From Pseudomonas reactans (GTDB lineage: Bacteria > Pseudomonadota > Gammaproteobacteria > Pseudomonadales > Pseudomonadaceae): a DNA stretch of 64,000 nucleotides. Positions 47,727 to 55,744 of the stretch are shown one piece after another. The notes under the pieces are model-generated. The model did not search any database, was not told the origin of the DNA, and saw only the letters and a list, made by a program, of their open reading frames with translations. Made by a program: the position numbers and the translations under genes. Position 1 is the first letter of the stretch. Each line of letters opens with the position of its first letter. The stretch lies in contig NZ_JACAPG010000002.1 in assembly GCF_013385825.1 (NCBI RefSeq), positions 528,807 to 592,806 of the forward strand. The letters run 5' to 3'.

Positions 47727-48575
47727 TCAGCCCTGCCACTTCCCGCCTTCAACAATCACACTTTCCGGCTTGGTGTCATCGCTCAGCTCTTTACGCACAT
47801 ATTGGTCGTACAGCTTGAGCAGGAATTTCTCCTCGCCCAACTTGGCCAGCTCGGCATTCACCCAGTCGCGCAGTTCGACGTTGCCCTTCTTCACCGCGGG
47901 TGCAATCGGCGCTTCATCACCCAGCTTTTCTTCCAGCACACGGTAGCCCGGGTTCTGCTTGGCCCAGCTGAACAGCACCAGGTTGTCCTGGGCATACGCA
48001 TCACCACGGCCAGCGGACAACGCCTGCAACGACTCGGAGTTTTTCTCGAACTTGAGCAGTTTCCAGTCCGGGTGGTTTTTGGTCAGCCAGATATCGGCGG
48101 TGGTGCCGGTGGTAACGATGGTGGTGCGGGTGGCCAGGTCATCCAGGCTTTTGACGGCGCTGTCGTTCGGCACCAGGGCCTGTACTGCGACTTTCAGGTT
48201 GGGGTTGGTGAAGTCCACGGCTTCCTTGCGCTCCGGGGTCACGGTCATGTTGGCGAGGATCAGGTCGACCTTGTCGCTTTGCAGGAACGGAATACGGCTC
48301 GCCGGCTCGACGGCGACGAACTCGACTTTGTTTTCATCGCCCAGCAGGTCCTTGGCGAATTGGCGGCCGATGTCGGTATCGAAACCAACGTAGCGGCCGG
48401 CTTCGTTCACAAAACCAAACGGCGGTTTGTCGGTGAAGACACCGACGATCAGCTTGTCGCGAGCCTTGATCTTATCGATGTAACTGACAGCGGCAGGTTT
48501 TACAGGCTCTTCGGCCTTTTTATCGCAGCCGGCCAGCAGTGCGACGGCAAACAGTGGCAGCAGTAACTTTTTCAT
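47727..48575 (-). CDS. Polar amino-acid ABC transporter, binding lipoprotein
   Basis: 282 residues. Signal with lipobox LLAGC near residue 17, so membrane-anchored. Family-3 solute-binding fold: LIVGVFTDKPPFGFVNEAGRYVGFDTDIGRQFAKDL, VDLILANMTVTPERKEAVDFTNP and AQDNLVLFSWAKQNPG. The sulfur-related neighbourhood suggests cysteine, cystine or a derivative, but glutamate-type ligands remain possible. Last gene of a four-gene operon; overlaps the ATPase gene by ATGA. Confidence 0.9.
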   Translation of the reverse strand: MKKLLLPLFAVALLAGCDKKAEEPVKPAAVSYIDKIKARDKLIVGVFTDKPPFGFVNEAGRYVGFDTDIGRQFAKDLLGDENKVEFVAVEPASRIPFLQSDKVDLILANMTVTPERKEAVDFTNPNLKVAVQALVPNDSAVKSLDDLATRTTIVTTGTTADIWLTKNHPDWKLLKFEKNSESLQALSAGRGDAYAQDNLVLFSWAKQNPGYRVLEEKLGDEAPIAPAVKKGNVELRDWVNAELAKLGEEKFLLKLYDQYVRKELSDDTKPESVIVEGGKWQG

Positions 48576-49348
48576 ATCAGCTCCAGTTCCTTGGTTTTCT
48601 TGGGCAGTGTTGAAACAAAGGAGAACTTCTCCAGGAACTGCTGCGCGCGTGCGGTTTGCGGGTTCGTAAAGAATGCCTCGGGGGTGTTGTGTTCGAGGAT
48701 GCGACCGGCCTCCATGAAGACCACGCGATCAGCGACGGCGCGGGCGAAGGCCATTTCGTGGGTAACGATCAGCAGGGTCATGCCATCGCGGGCCAGCCCC
48801 TGGATCACTTCCAGCACTTCCTTGACCATTTCCGGGTCGAGGGCGGCGGTGACTTCGTCAAAGAGCATGACCTGAGGGTTCATGCACAGCGAACGAACGA
48901 TGGCGATGCGTTGCTGCTGACCGCCGGAGAGCTGGCGCGGGAAGGCGTCGCGCTTGTCGGCCAGGCCCACACGCTCCAGCAGTTTTTCTGCTTGGGCGCG
49001 GGCCTCGCGCGGGTCGCGTTTTTGTACTTTCAAGGGGCCGAGCAGGATGTTGTCGAGCACGCTCATGTGCGGGAACAAGTGGTAGCTCTGAAACACCATG
49101 CCCACGTCCTGGCGTACTTGGCGCCAGTCGGTGCTTTTGTCCAAAAGCTCTTTGCCTGCAAAACGTAGGCTGCCGCTGTGGGCCACTTCCAGGCCGTTGA
49201 GGCAACGCAGCAAGGTGCTTTTGCCGCAACCGCTGGGGCCGAGGATCACCACCACTTCGCCGCTTTGCACGCGCAAGTCGATGCCCTTGAGCACCTGCGC
49301 CTCGCCGAAGAATTTGTTGAAACCCTGGAACTCGATCAATGCACTCAT
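48572..49348 (-). CDS. Polar amino-acid ABC transporter, ATP-binding protein
   Basis: 258 residues with Walker A GPSGCGKST, Q-loop FQSYHLFPH, signature LSGGQQQR, Walker B VMLFDEVTAALDPE (Val instead of the usual Pro after Glu) and THEMAFA. The operon order is permease, permease, ATPase, binding protein, with 4-base overlaps on both sides of this gene. Confidence 0.92.
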   Translation of the reverse strand: MSALIEFQGFNKFFGEAQVLKGIDLRVQSGEVVVILGPSGCGKSTLLRCLNGLEVAHSGSLRFAGKELLDKSTDWRQVRQDVGMVFQSYHLFPHMSVLDNILLGPLKVQKRDPREARAQAEKLLERVGLADKRDAFPRQLSGGQQQRIAIVRSLCMNPQVMLFDEVTAALDPEMVKEVLEVIQGLARDGMTLLIVTHEMAFARAVADRVVFMEAGRILEHNTPEAFFTNPQTARAQQFLEKFSFVSTLPKKTKELELI

Positions 49349-50004
49349 GCTTGGGCCCAGCGCCGTTCCAGCACCTTGGAGGCGGCCGACAACGGGTAGC
49401 AGATAAAGAAGAAAAACAGGAACAGCACGCCGTAGATCAATACCGACTCATAGGTGCGTTCGATGATTTGCTGGCCGACCTTGATCACGTCCACCACGCC
49501 GATCAGCACCGCCAGGGAGCTGGTCTTGATGATGCGCGTGTAGACATTGATGGTCGGCGGCGTCATGCGTTTCAGGGCTTGGGGCAGCAGCACGTAGCCG
49601 TAGAGCTGCGGGTCCGAGAGACCAATCGACAACCCCGCTTCACGTTGCCCGCGTGGCAGCGAATGCAAGGCACCGCGCACCACTTCGCCCACCTCGCTGG
49701 CGCCCCACAGCGACAGCACCAGCACGGCGCACCAGAAGCTCGGGATGCTCAAACCGAAGAAAATCGGCAGCCCGAAAAACAGCAGGTACAACCACACCAG
49801 CACCGGGATCGCGCGGAACAGCTCCAAATACACCCGCAGCACCACGTTGATCAGTCGGTTGTTCAAGGTGCGCAGCACGCCATACAACACGCCGCCGATG
49901 GTGCTGAACGCGATGCTCAAGAACGAGATCGACAGGGTTTGCGCAGCGCCCTTGCCCAATTGCGGCAACGACACCCACAACAACTCAAGACCCGAACTGG
50001 CCAT
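49345..50004 (-). CDS. Polar amino-acid ABC transporter, permease 2
   Basis: 219 residues of the His/Glu/Gln permease family: LELFRAIPVLVWLYLLFFGLP, then the EAA loop SIGLSDPQLYGYVLLPQALKRMTPPTINVYTRI. ATG at 50004 has an excellent AAAGGAGG upstream. Overlaps permease 1 by 20 bases. Confidence 0.92.
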   Translation of the reverse strand: MASSGLELLWVSLPQLGKGAAQTLSISFLSIAFSTIGGVLYGVLRTLNNRLINVVLRVYLELFRAIPVLVWLYLLFFGLPIFFGLSIPSFWCAVLVLSLWGASEVGEVVRGALHSLPRGQREAGLSIGLSDPQLYGYVLLPQALKRMTPPTINVYTRIIKTSSLAVLIGVVDVIKVGQQIIERTYESVLIYGVLFLFFFFICYPLSAASKVLERRWAQA

Positions 50005-50650
50005 GCTGGAGCCTCCTTTCCAGGCGGCTGAGCAACAGCGACAGCGGCAAGAACAGCAACACGCAGATCAACGTCAGCACGGCGAGCATTTCGTAGGTCT
50101 TGTAGTAAAGGGCGATGTAGCTCTTGGTGGTGTAGAGAATCTCCGGCACCGCCACGGCGGAAACTACGGTGGTCTCTTTGAGCAGGAAGATGAAATTGGC
50201 GAACAACGCCGGCAGGCTGAGGATGCCGGCCTGAGGCAGGATCACATGGCGCAGCAGTTGCCAGTCGGACAGGCCGATGGACTTGCCCGACTCGATCTGG
50301 GCCAGCGGCACCGCTTCCACGCCCGCACGCAGCACTTCGGTGAGGTAGGCACCGCCGAGGAAGGTCATGGTGATGATCGCCGCCCAGAACCCGGAAATAT
50401 TGAAGCCCAGGGCCGGCAGCGCGAAGTACACGAAGAACAGTTGGATCAGCAACGGCGTGTTACGCGCCAGCTCCACATAGAGCGCCACCAGACGCGAGAG
50501 GTACGGCGTGCGAAACACCAGCAGCGCCGCATTGATCAGCGCTACCAGCAACGAGGTGGCGATGGCGATCAGGCCCACTTGCAGCGTCACGCCCACGGCT
50601 TTCAGAAACGCCGGCAGGGTGCTGAGGATAAAATCGAAATCGAAGGTCAT
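49985..50650 (-). CDS. Polar amino-acid ABC transporter, permease 1
   Basis: 221 residues from ATG 50650 (MTFDFDFILSTLPAFLKAVG). ELARNTPLLIQLFFVYFALP and SIGLSDWQLLRHVILPQAGILSLPALFANFI identify the family. A TTG at 50671 would add seven residues; neither start has a strong ribosome binding site. First gene of the operon, preceded on the minus strand by an AT-rich leader. Confidence 0.9.
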   Translation of the reverse strand: MTFDFDFILSTLPAFLKAVGVTLQVGLIAIATSLLVALINAALLVFRTPYLSRLVALYVELARNTPLLIQLFFVYFALPALGFNISGFWAAIITMTFLGGAYLTEVLRAGVEAVPLAQIESGKSIGLSDWQLLRHVILPQAGILSLPALFANFIFLLKETTVVSAVAVPEILYTTKSYIALYYKTYEMLAVLTLICVLLFLPLSLLLSRLERRLQHGQFGS

Positions 50651-50724
50651 TTCCAGTCCATGACGCCGCAAGGGTAATGCAGCGAGCGCAATCCAATCTG
50701 GCGTGGGTAACGCCGGGTAGCGCG

Positions 50725-50790
50725 AACTTTAAAGGTATAAAAAAGAAAATTTAAATACCCAAATAGCATATTGATATCACCCAAAAAGAT
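50725..50790 (-). promoter_or_regulatory. AT-rich leader of the polar amino-acid ABC operon
   Basis: Contains AAAAAAGAAAATTTAAATAC and nearby TATTGATAT, in contrast with the GC-rich surroundings; similar in character to the leaders of tauA and tcyJ. Possible activator-dependent promoter. Confidence 0.35.
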
Positions 50791-50860
50791 AACCCCCGGG
50801 TTCGCGGGTTTGGCGAGTGGCAGCTATGGTTGGGGGGTCTGAGATTCGAGGGATTGAACC

Positions 50861-50944
50861 ATGCAGGAAGTGAAACCGATGGATCCGCAGGAGTTGGTGA
50901 AGTGGTTGATGGCGCTGCGCAGGGCGATTAATAGCACGTCATAA
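50861..50944 (+). CDS. Candidate 27-residue small protein
   Basis: ATG at 50861 opens a short ORF, MQEVKPMDPQELVKWLMALR and seven more residues, closed by TAA at 50942-50944. GAGGGA lies 7-8 bases upstream, well placed, and the sequence would form one amphipathic helix (LVKWLMALRRAI). It is followed at once by a hairpin. No homologue is recalled; a conserved Shine-Dalgarno and helix make it worth listing, but coding is unproven. Confidence 0.4.
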   Translation: MQEVKPMDPQELVKWLMALRRAINSTS

Positions 50945-50979
50945 AAAAACGCCGACGCTGTAACAGCCGTCGGCGTTCA
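50943..50979 (-). terminator. Rho-independent terminator of the orphan MetQ gene
   Basis: AACGCCGACG...CGTCGGCGTT stem with a small bulge, followed on the minus strand by a run of seven T. It lies just after the stop of the MetQ-like gene at 51006. Confidence 0.8.
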
Positions 50980-51005
50980 AACCTTGAAGGGGGTTTTGAG
51001 TTACA

Positions 51006-51788
51006 TCAGAACGCAGGCACGACCGCGCCGTTGTACTTCTTCTCGATGAACGCTTTGACTTCCGGGCTGGTCAGGGCCTTGGACAGTTTCTGGATAGCGT
51101 CGCTGTCCTTGTTGTCCGGGCGAGCCACCAGGAAGTTCACGTACGGCGACTTGGCGTCTTCGATGATCAGCGCATCTTTGGCCGGGTTCAGGCCGGCTTC
51201 CAGGGCGTAGTTGGTGTTGATGACATCAAGGTCAACCTGGTCCAGCACGCGTGGCAGCAGCGCCGACTCCAGTTCCTTGAACTTCAGGTTTTTCGGGTTG
51301 CTGGCAATGTCTTTCGGCGTGGACAGAGCATTGGTCGGGTCTTTCAGCGTAATCAGACCGTTCTTTTGCAGCAGCAACAGGGCACGGCCGCTGTTGGAGC
51401 CTTCGTTCGGGATGGCCACAGTGGCGCCATCCTTGAGCTCAGAGATGTTCTTGATCTTTTTCGAGTAGCCGCCGATGGGTTCAACGTGCACGCCGACCAC
51501 GGTCACCAGGTTGGTACCCTTGCCCTTGTTGAAGTTTTCCAGGTACGGCAGGGTCTGGAAGTAGTTCGCATCGAGGCGCTTTTCGGCCACCTGCGTGTTG
51601 GGTTGAACGTAGTCGGTGAAGACTTTGATCTGCAGGTCCACGCCTTCTTTGGCCAGGGTCGGCTTGATCAGCTCAAGGATCTCGGCGTGGGGGATCGGGG
51701 TCGCGGCAACGACCAGTTTCTCGTTGGCCTGGGCCAGGCCGGCAGTCAGGGCAGCCGCCAGTGCGGTAAACAACAGAACCTTTTTCAT
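51006..51788 (-). CDS. Orphan MetQ/NlpA-family periplasmic binding protein
   Basis: 260 residues with a signal peptide ending AQA and no lipobox Cys. Mature VVAATPIPHAEILELIKPTLAKEGVDLQIKVFTDYVQPN and ETLPYLENFNKGKG-like segment (FQTLPYLENFNKGKG) fit MetQ. No cognate ATPase or permease is adjacent; it could feed the MetNI at 36.5-38.3 kb. A -24/-12-like promoter lies 56-71 bp upstream and a sigma-54 activator gene precedes it on the same strand. Confidence 0.9.
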   Translation of the reverse strand: MKKVLLFTALAAALTAGLAQANEKLVVAATPIPHAEILELIKPTLAKEGVDLQIKVFTDYVQPNTQVAEKRLDANYFQTLPYLENFNKGKGTNLVTVVGVHVEPIGGYSKKIKNISELKDGATVAIPNEGSNSGRALLLLQKNGLITLKDPTNALSTPKDIASNPKNLKFKELESALLPRVLDQVDLDVINTNYALEAGLNPAKDALIIEDAKSPYVNFLVARPDNKDSDAIQKLSKALTSPEVKAFIEKKYNGAVVPAF

Positions 51789-51843
51789 GCAGTGTCCTTA
51801 TCGGAATTGCGGGGCGTCTCTGACGACCGTTTTTTATGTGATG

Positions 51844-51859
51844 TGCCAGCGAAGTGCCA
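51844..51859 (-). promoter_or_regulatory. Candidate sigma-54 promoter of the orphan MetQ gene
   Basis: Read on the minus strand: TGGCACTTCGCTGGCA, with GG and GC exactly 10 bases apart, versus consensus TGGCAC-N5-TTGCA (one mismatch in the -12 block). Start point would be near 51834, about 45 bases ahead of the ATG at 51788. Confidence 0.55.
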
Positions 51860-51915
51860 TCGCGGCGTGGTAGGGACAATACCTAGATTTTTTATTCCCG
51901 AACAATATCTTTTAT

Positions 51916-52842
51916 TCACGTTGATATTCCATTTTGTTCATGTAGGAATTTACGCAGCGTTTCCTGCTCGGCGGGGCTGGCACTCTGGAAAATGCGCTGC
52001 ACCTGTTCCAACGGCGAACCTGCGACCGGCAGGTTCAGATGCTCGGGCAGGATCTCGTCGCCGCTGCTCACCAGCAACGCGAAGTGAATGACGTTTTCCA
52101 GCTCACGGGTATTGCCCGGCCAGCTGTGGAGTTCCAGCACGCGCTGGGCGGCATCGCTGATCAGCGGCACCGGCAGGTCCAGACGCTGGCTGTAAATACC
52201 TAGGAAGTACTCGGCCAGGGACAGGATGTCACCCACGCGTTCGCGCAGTGCTGGCAAGTCCAGACGCCCTTCGCTCAAGTAGTGAAACAAGCGCTCATGG
52301 AACTTGCCGGCTGCCACGGCCTGGGCCAGGTCGATGCTGGTGGCGGCGACCAGGCGCACATCCACCGGGCTGGGCTGATGGGCGCCGACGCGAGTGACTT
52401 CGTGGTTTTCCAGCGCGGCCAACAGTTTTACCTGAATCGGCAACGGCAAATCGCCGATCTCATCCAGGTACAACGTGCCGCCATTCGCCGAACCGAACCA
52501 ACCGGCCCGGCTGCTGGCGGCGCCACTGTGGCTACCGGCGGCATAACCGAACAATTCAGCATCGGCATAAGTCGGGCTGATCGCCCCGCAATTGACCGAG
52601 ACAAACAAACCAGTGCGGTCGCTGCCACGGTGGATATGCCGCGCCAACAGCTCTTTACCACTGCCGGTCTCGCCGCGAATCAATACGGGCAAGGCGCGCG
52701 GCGCGAGGCTTTCGAGGTCTTCGCGCAGTTGGCGCGAACGGGGGTCGACAAACACCAGCGCTTTGGCGCGGATGCTCAGCGGGCTTTTTTCGGCGTCGGG
52801 GAAGGTCAGCAACGGCTGACCGTAGGTTTCATGCAGACTCAT
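51916..52842 (-). CDS. Sigma-54-interacting AAA+ activator lacking an HTH
   Basis: 308 residues. AAA+ core: Walker A RGETGSGKELLARHIH, NCGAISPTYADAELFG, Walker B GGTLYLDEIGDLPL, sensor LVAATSIDL, R-finger region LPALRERVGDI and LHSWPGNTRELENVIHFALL. The L1 loop that should read GAFTGA is GSHSGA, which in classical activators would weaken contact with sigma-54. The C-terminus stops after a short helix with no Fis-type HTH. ATG 52842 (MSLHETYG) has GGAG 6 bases upstream. It resembles SfnR-type regulators but is shortened at both ends. Lies 127 bp upstream of the orphan MetQ gene. Confidence 0.87.
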   Translation of the reverse strand: MSLHETYGQPLLTFPDAEKSPLSIRAKALVFVDPRSRQLREDLESLAPRALPVLIRGETGSGKELLARHIHRGSDRTGLFVSVNCGAISPTYADAELFGYAAGSHSGAASSRAGWFGSANGGTLYLDEIGDLPLPIQVKLLAALENHEVTRVGAHQPSPVDVRLVAATSIDLAQAVAAGKFHERLFHYLSEGRLDLPALRERVGDILSLAEYFLGIYSQRLDLPVPLISDAAQRVLELHSWPGNTRELENVIHFALLVSSGDEILPEHLNLPVAGSPLEQVQRIFQSASPAEQETLRKFLHEQNGIST

Positions 52843-52889
52843 GGCAGGCTCCCGCCCCAATCCACTTAAGGGACGGGGCGTTGAAAATG

Positions 52890-52991
52890 TGTAGGAGCGA
52901 GCTTGCTCGCGAAAAACGTCAACGATGATGCAGCGCTACCTGTGAATCCACGTCGCCTTTGCATTCTTCGCGAGCAAGCTCGCTCCTACAT
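52890..52991. repeat. REP-type inverted repeat (GCGAGC subfamily)
   Basis: TGTAGGAGCGAGCTTGCTCG and its mirror about 60 bases apart, upstream of the activator gene and at the 3' end of the small hydrolase gene. Confidence 0.9.
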
Positions 52992-52999
52992 GATTGGCT

Positions 53000-53581
53000 T
53001 TAGGCAGTGCGCCGGGCGTGATGCTCAAGGCGACTTTGCAGGCGGTACAGGTAAGCAAATCCCTGCTCCCAGCGTTGGTGGCCGGACTTCACATTGATAT
53101 GCCCGGCACCGGACAGAATCCCGGCTTCGGCGCCCCAATTGCGTGCCAGCTCCAACGCCCGAGGCGCGCTGACGGCACTGTCGTTGTCGGAACTGACCAC
53201 CTGGCTCGGGAATGGCAGCAGGTCGGTGGGAATGGGCGCGAAATTACGCAATGCAGGCGAGCAAGCAGATCGTTCGACATCCGCCGGGGCCACCAGCAAA
53301 GCGCCGCGCACCTGCCGCAGGAACTGCACCGGCGCAGTGGCTGCCCAATGCGCCACGGTGATGCAGCCCAGGCTGTGGGCGATGAGGATCACTGGCGTGC
53401 TGTCGGCCGCAATGGCCTCGGCCAGCGCGGCGACCCAGTCTTCGCGGCGTGGGGTCAGCCAGTCAGCCTGCTCCACACGGGCGCTGTTGGGCAGGCTGTT
53501 CTGCCAGTGACTTTGCCAATGATCTTCTGGCGATCCTTGCCAGCCCGGCACGATCAGGTAACGAATCGACTCGCTGTGCAT
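53000..53581 (-). CDS. RBBP9/YdeN-type alpha/beta hydrolase
   Basis: 193 residues: LIVPGWQGSPEDHWQSHWQN at the N-terminus, nucleophile elbow LIAHSLGCITVAHW (Ser in HSLG), Asp in VSSDNDS and His in GAGHINVKSG complete the triad. Serine hydrolase of the RBBP9 family; substrate unknown. Stands alone. Confidence 0.9.
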   Translation of the reverse strand: MHSESIRYLIVPGWQGSPEDHWQSHWQNSLPNSARVEQADWLTPRREDWVAALAEAIAADSTPVILIAHSLGCITVAHWAATAPVQFLRQVRGALLVAPADVERSACSPALRNFAPIPTDLLPFPSQVVSSDNDSAVSAPRALELARNWGAEAGILSGAGHINVKSGHQRWEQGFAYLYRLQSRLEHHARRTA

Positions 53582-53695
53582 GGGTGTGCCCTCCTGCAGC
53601 GTTTAACGTTGCTGAACAGTATAGGGACGGGTGTTATATTCGTTAAGGAATAAGAAGCTATTTATTAATAACCAAAAACACAAACGAATTTTACG

Positions 53696-53732
53696 CAAAA
53701 AAAAGGCCGCACCCTGCCAAGGAGACGGCCAA
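53696..53732 (-). terminator. Terminator of the tonB-exbB-exbD operon
   Basis: On the minus strand GGCCG...CGGCC with an internal CCT/AGG pairing is followed by eight T. It lies 25 bp beyond the exbD stop. Confidence 0.75.
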
Positions 53733-53754
53733 AAAATTGTCGAGGCTTTTGCAA

Positions 53755-54156
53755 TTAACGTGCGGTAATCACCGACAACTTGGTAATGCCCGCGCGCTCG
53801 ATAGACGCCATGGCTCGCGCCACTTCGCCGTAGTTCACGCCATCGTCAGCCTGCAGTTGCACCCGCACATCGGGGTCCTTGGCCTTGGCCGCCTGCAGAT
53901 TGAATTCCAGTAGGTCCGGCTGGATTTCGTCCTTGTTGATAAACAATTTGCCGGCGCTATCGATACTCACCACGAGCGGGTCTTTCTGCTCCACCGGGGC
54001 CACAGCCTCGGTCTTGGGCAGGTTGATCGGGATTGCGTTGGTCAGCAGCGGCGCGGTGACGATAAACACCACCAGCAGCACCAGCATCACGTCCACCAGC
54101 GGCGTGACGTTGATCTCGCTCAGTACCTCATCGCTGTCTTGCGTGGAGAAGGCCAT
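53755..54156 (-). CDS. exbD: TonB-system proton channel subunit ExbD
   Basis: 133 residues: one N-terminal membrane helix with the proton-carrying Asp (INVTPLVDVMLVLLVVFIVTAPLL) and a periplasmic domain (VVSIDSAGKLFINKDEI). Works with ExbB to energise TonB. Starts one base after the exbB stop. Confidence 0.95.
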   Translation of the reverse strand: MAFSTQDSDEVLSEINVTPLVDVMLVLLVVFIVTAPLLTNAIPINLPKTEAVAPVEQKDPLVVSIDSAGKLFINKDEIQPDLLEFNLQAAKAKDPDVRVQLQADDGVNYGEVARAMASIERAGITKLSVITAR

Positions 54157-54157
54157 C

Positions 54158-54877
54158 TCAAGACGCCTCCTTCACTTTTTGCAGGTTACCGGCGCTGGCT
54201 TTGCTCAGCGCTGGGTGCAGCAATACGCGGAAGGAGTTTTTCTGCGCCAAGCTGTAGAAGTCGTGGGCGAAGTCATCGAGGTCGGCAGCCGTCAGCTTGA
54301 GGCGACGCAGGAAATAGTTGTAGACCAGCACCGCAGGCACCGCGACGGCGATACCCACACCGGTGGCGACCAATGCCGCGCCAATCGGGCCGGCCACGGT
54401 TTCGAGGCTGGCGGAACCGGCGGCGCTAATGCCCTTGAGCGCTTCCATGATGCCCCACACAGTGCCAAACAGGCCGATAAACGGCGAGGTGCTGCCGATA
54501 CTGGCGACCACGGCCAGGCCCGTTTCCAGGGAGCGGCGTTCACGCACGATCTGTTGGCGCAATGCACGTTCGAGACGGTCCTGGTGATTGATCGCCTGGC
54601 TCAAGTCGGCAGCGTGCGGGGTGTCGCCCACCTGGATCGCGGCATAACCGGCCTGGGCCACACGGGCAGCGGCGCCGGGCTGGGTGTCAGCCAACTCGGC
54701 GGCCGAGTCGAGACTCGACGCCGCCCAGAACTGTTTGTGAAACTTGCGATCCTGCGCCTTCAGGCGACCGAACTGCACGCCCTTGAGCAGGGCCAGGCCC
54801 CAGGTGGCGACCGAAAAGACCACCAGCAGCCAGATCACCGCGCTTTCGATGGATTCAAGTGGAGATGCTAATGCCAT
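54158..54877 (-). CDS. exbB: TonB-system proton channel subunit ExbB
   Basis: 239 residues with three membrane helices; the conserved core SIGSTSPFIGLFGTVWGIMEALKGIS and AGPIGAALVATGVGIAVAVPAVLVYNYF is diagnostic for ExbB/TolQ. ATG at 54877 has GAGGGA 8 bases upstream. Upstream residues in the same frame (from 54916) lack homology. 54 bp downstream of tonB. Confidence 0.95.
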   Translation of the reverse strand: MALASPLESIESAVIWLLVVFSVATWGLALLKGVQFGRLKAQDRKFHKQFWAASSLDSAAELADTQPGAAARVAQAGYAAIQVGDTPHAADLSQAINHQDRLERALRQQIVRERRSLETGLAVVASIGSTSPFIGLFGTVWGIMEALKGISAAGSASLETVAGPIGAALVATGVGIAVAVPAVLVYNYFLRRLKLTAADLDDFAHDFYSLAQKNSFRVLLHPALSKASAGNLQKVKEAS

Positions 54878-54931
54878 GATGTGTTCCCTCTGTGCAGGTC
54901 GCGGCGTGTGCAACACACCGCAGCCGAATAG

Positions 54932-55744
54932 TTAGTGAATCTTGAAATCGATCGGTACGCTGACCCAGCCGTCCTGGGCCACATCGCCCTGCTTGGCCGG
55001 CACGAAACTCCAGCGTTTCACCGCGGCCAGCGCAGCGTCGTCGAGTTGCTGGCGACCGCTGCTTTTCTGGATCTGGATCTCACCCGGCTTGCCGCTAGCC
55101 AATACATGCACCCTGAGCAACACCGTGCCTTCCCAGCCGCGGCGCTGGGCCAGTGACGGGTACTCCGGCGCCGGGTTCTTCAGGTACGCAGCGTTGGCCG
55201 AAGCGGGTGTTACTGGGGCCGGCGCCGGTGGTGCTGGAGGCGCAGGTGGTGCCGGTGTCGGTGGCGCGGGCGGCTGCTCGACCGGCTTCGGTGCGGGCTT
55301 GGGCTCAGGCTTTGGAACCGGCTTGGGCTTGGGTTTTGGAATCGGTTTTGGCGGTGCCGGTTTGGCAGCCAGCTCATCCACCACCGGCGGCGGTGGCTCG
55401 ACCACGGGTGGCGGCGGCGGTGGCGGCACGGGCGGTGGCGGCTCCACCACTGGGGGAGCCGGCTGGGAAAACTCGATGGTCATCGGCGGAATTTCCGGCG
55501 GTACGATCGGCAGCACCGGGGTCGGCTTCTGGCTCACCCAGTAGATCACCGCACCGTGCAGGGCCAGCACCAGCAAACCCAGCAGGATCCCTTCGCGACG
55601 GCTGGAGAAACGCTTCGGCGTTTTCTGCGTGCGCAGCTGCCCCAACGGCGCGCGGTGCGGCCGGCCAAGGTCGACCAACTCACCACCCGGTGCCTGGCGC
55701 CATTGCGCCTCGTGTGCACTGGCGGCGGTCTGGACATTGCCCAT
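54932..55744 (-). CDS. tonB: TonB energy transducer
   Basis: 270 residues. A ~50-residue cytoplasmic N-terminal extension, typical of Pseudomonas TonB, precedes one membrane helix (GILLGLLVLALHGAVIYWVS). A periplasmic spacer of about 100 residues is Pro-rich, with PPPP runs then Lys-Pro/Glu-Pro repeats. The C-terminal TonB domain begins YPSLAQRRGWEGTVLLRVHV and ends VSVPIDFKIH. It links the ExbBD proton motor to outer-membrane siderophore receptors. ATG at 55744 has GGGAGT upstream. No convincing Fur box was found in the 240-bp leader. Confidence 0.95.
   Translation of the reverse strand: MGNVQTAASAHEAQWRQAPGGELVDLGRPHRAPLGQLRTQKTPKRFSSRREGILLGLLVLALHGAVIYWVSQKPTPVLPIVPPEIPPMTIEFSQPAPPVVEPPPPVPPPPPPPVVEPPPPVVDELAAKPAPPKPIPKPKPKPVPKPEPKPAPKPVEQPPAPPTPAPPAPPAPPAPAPVTPASANAAYLKNPAPEYPSLAQRRGWEGTVLLRVHVLASGKPGEIQIQKSSGRQQLDDAALAAVKRWSFVPAKQGDVAQDGWVSVPIDFKIH

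Noticed and set aside
1448..52991. Inverted repeats considered as a dispersed CRISPR-like array
   Set aside because: They are single hairpin elements kilobases apart, with no regular spacers and no cas genes.
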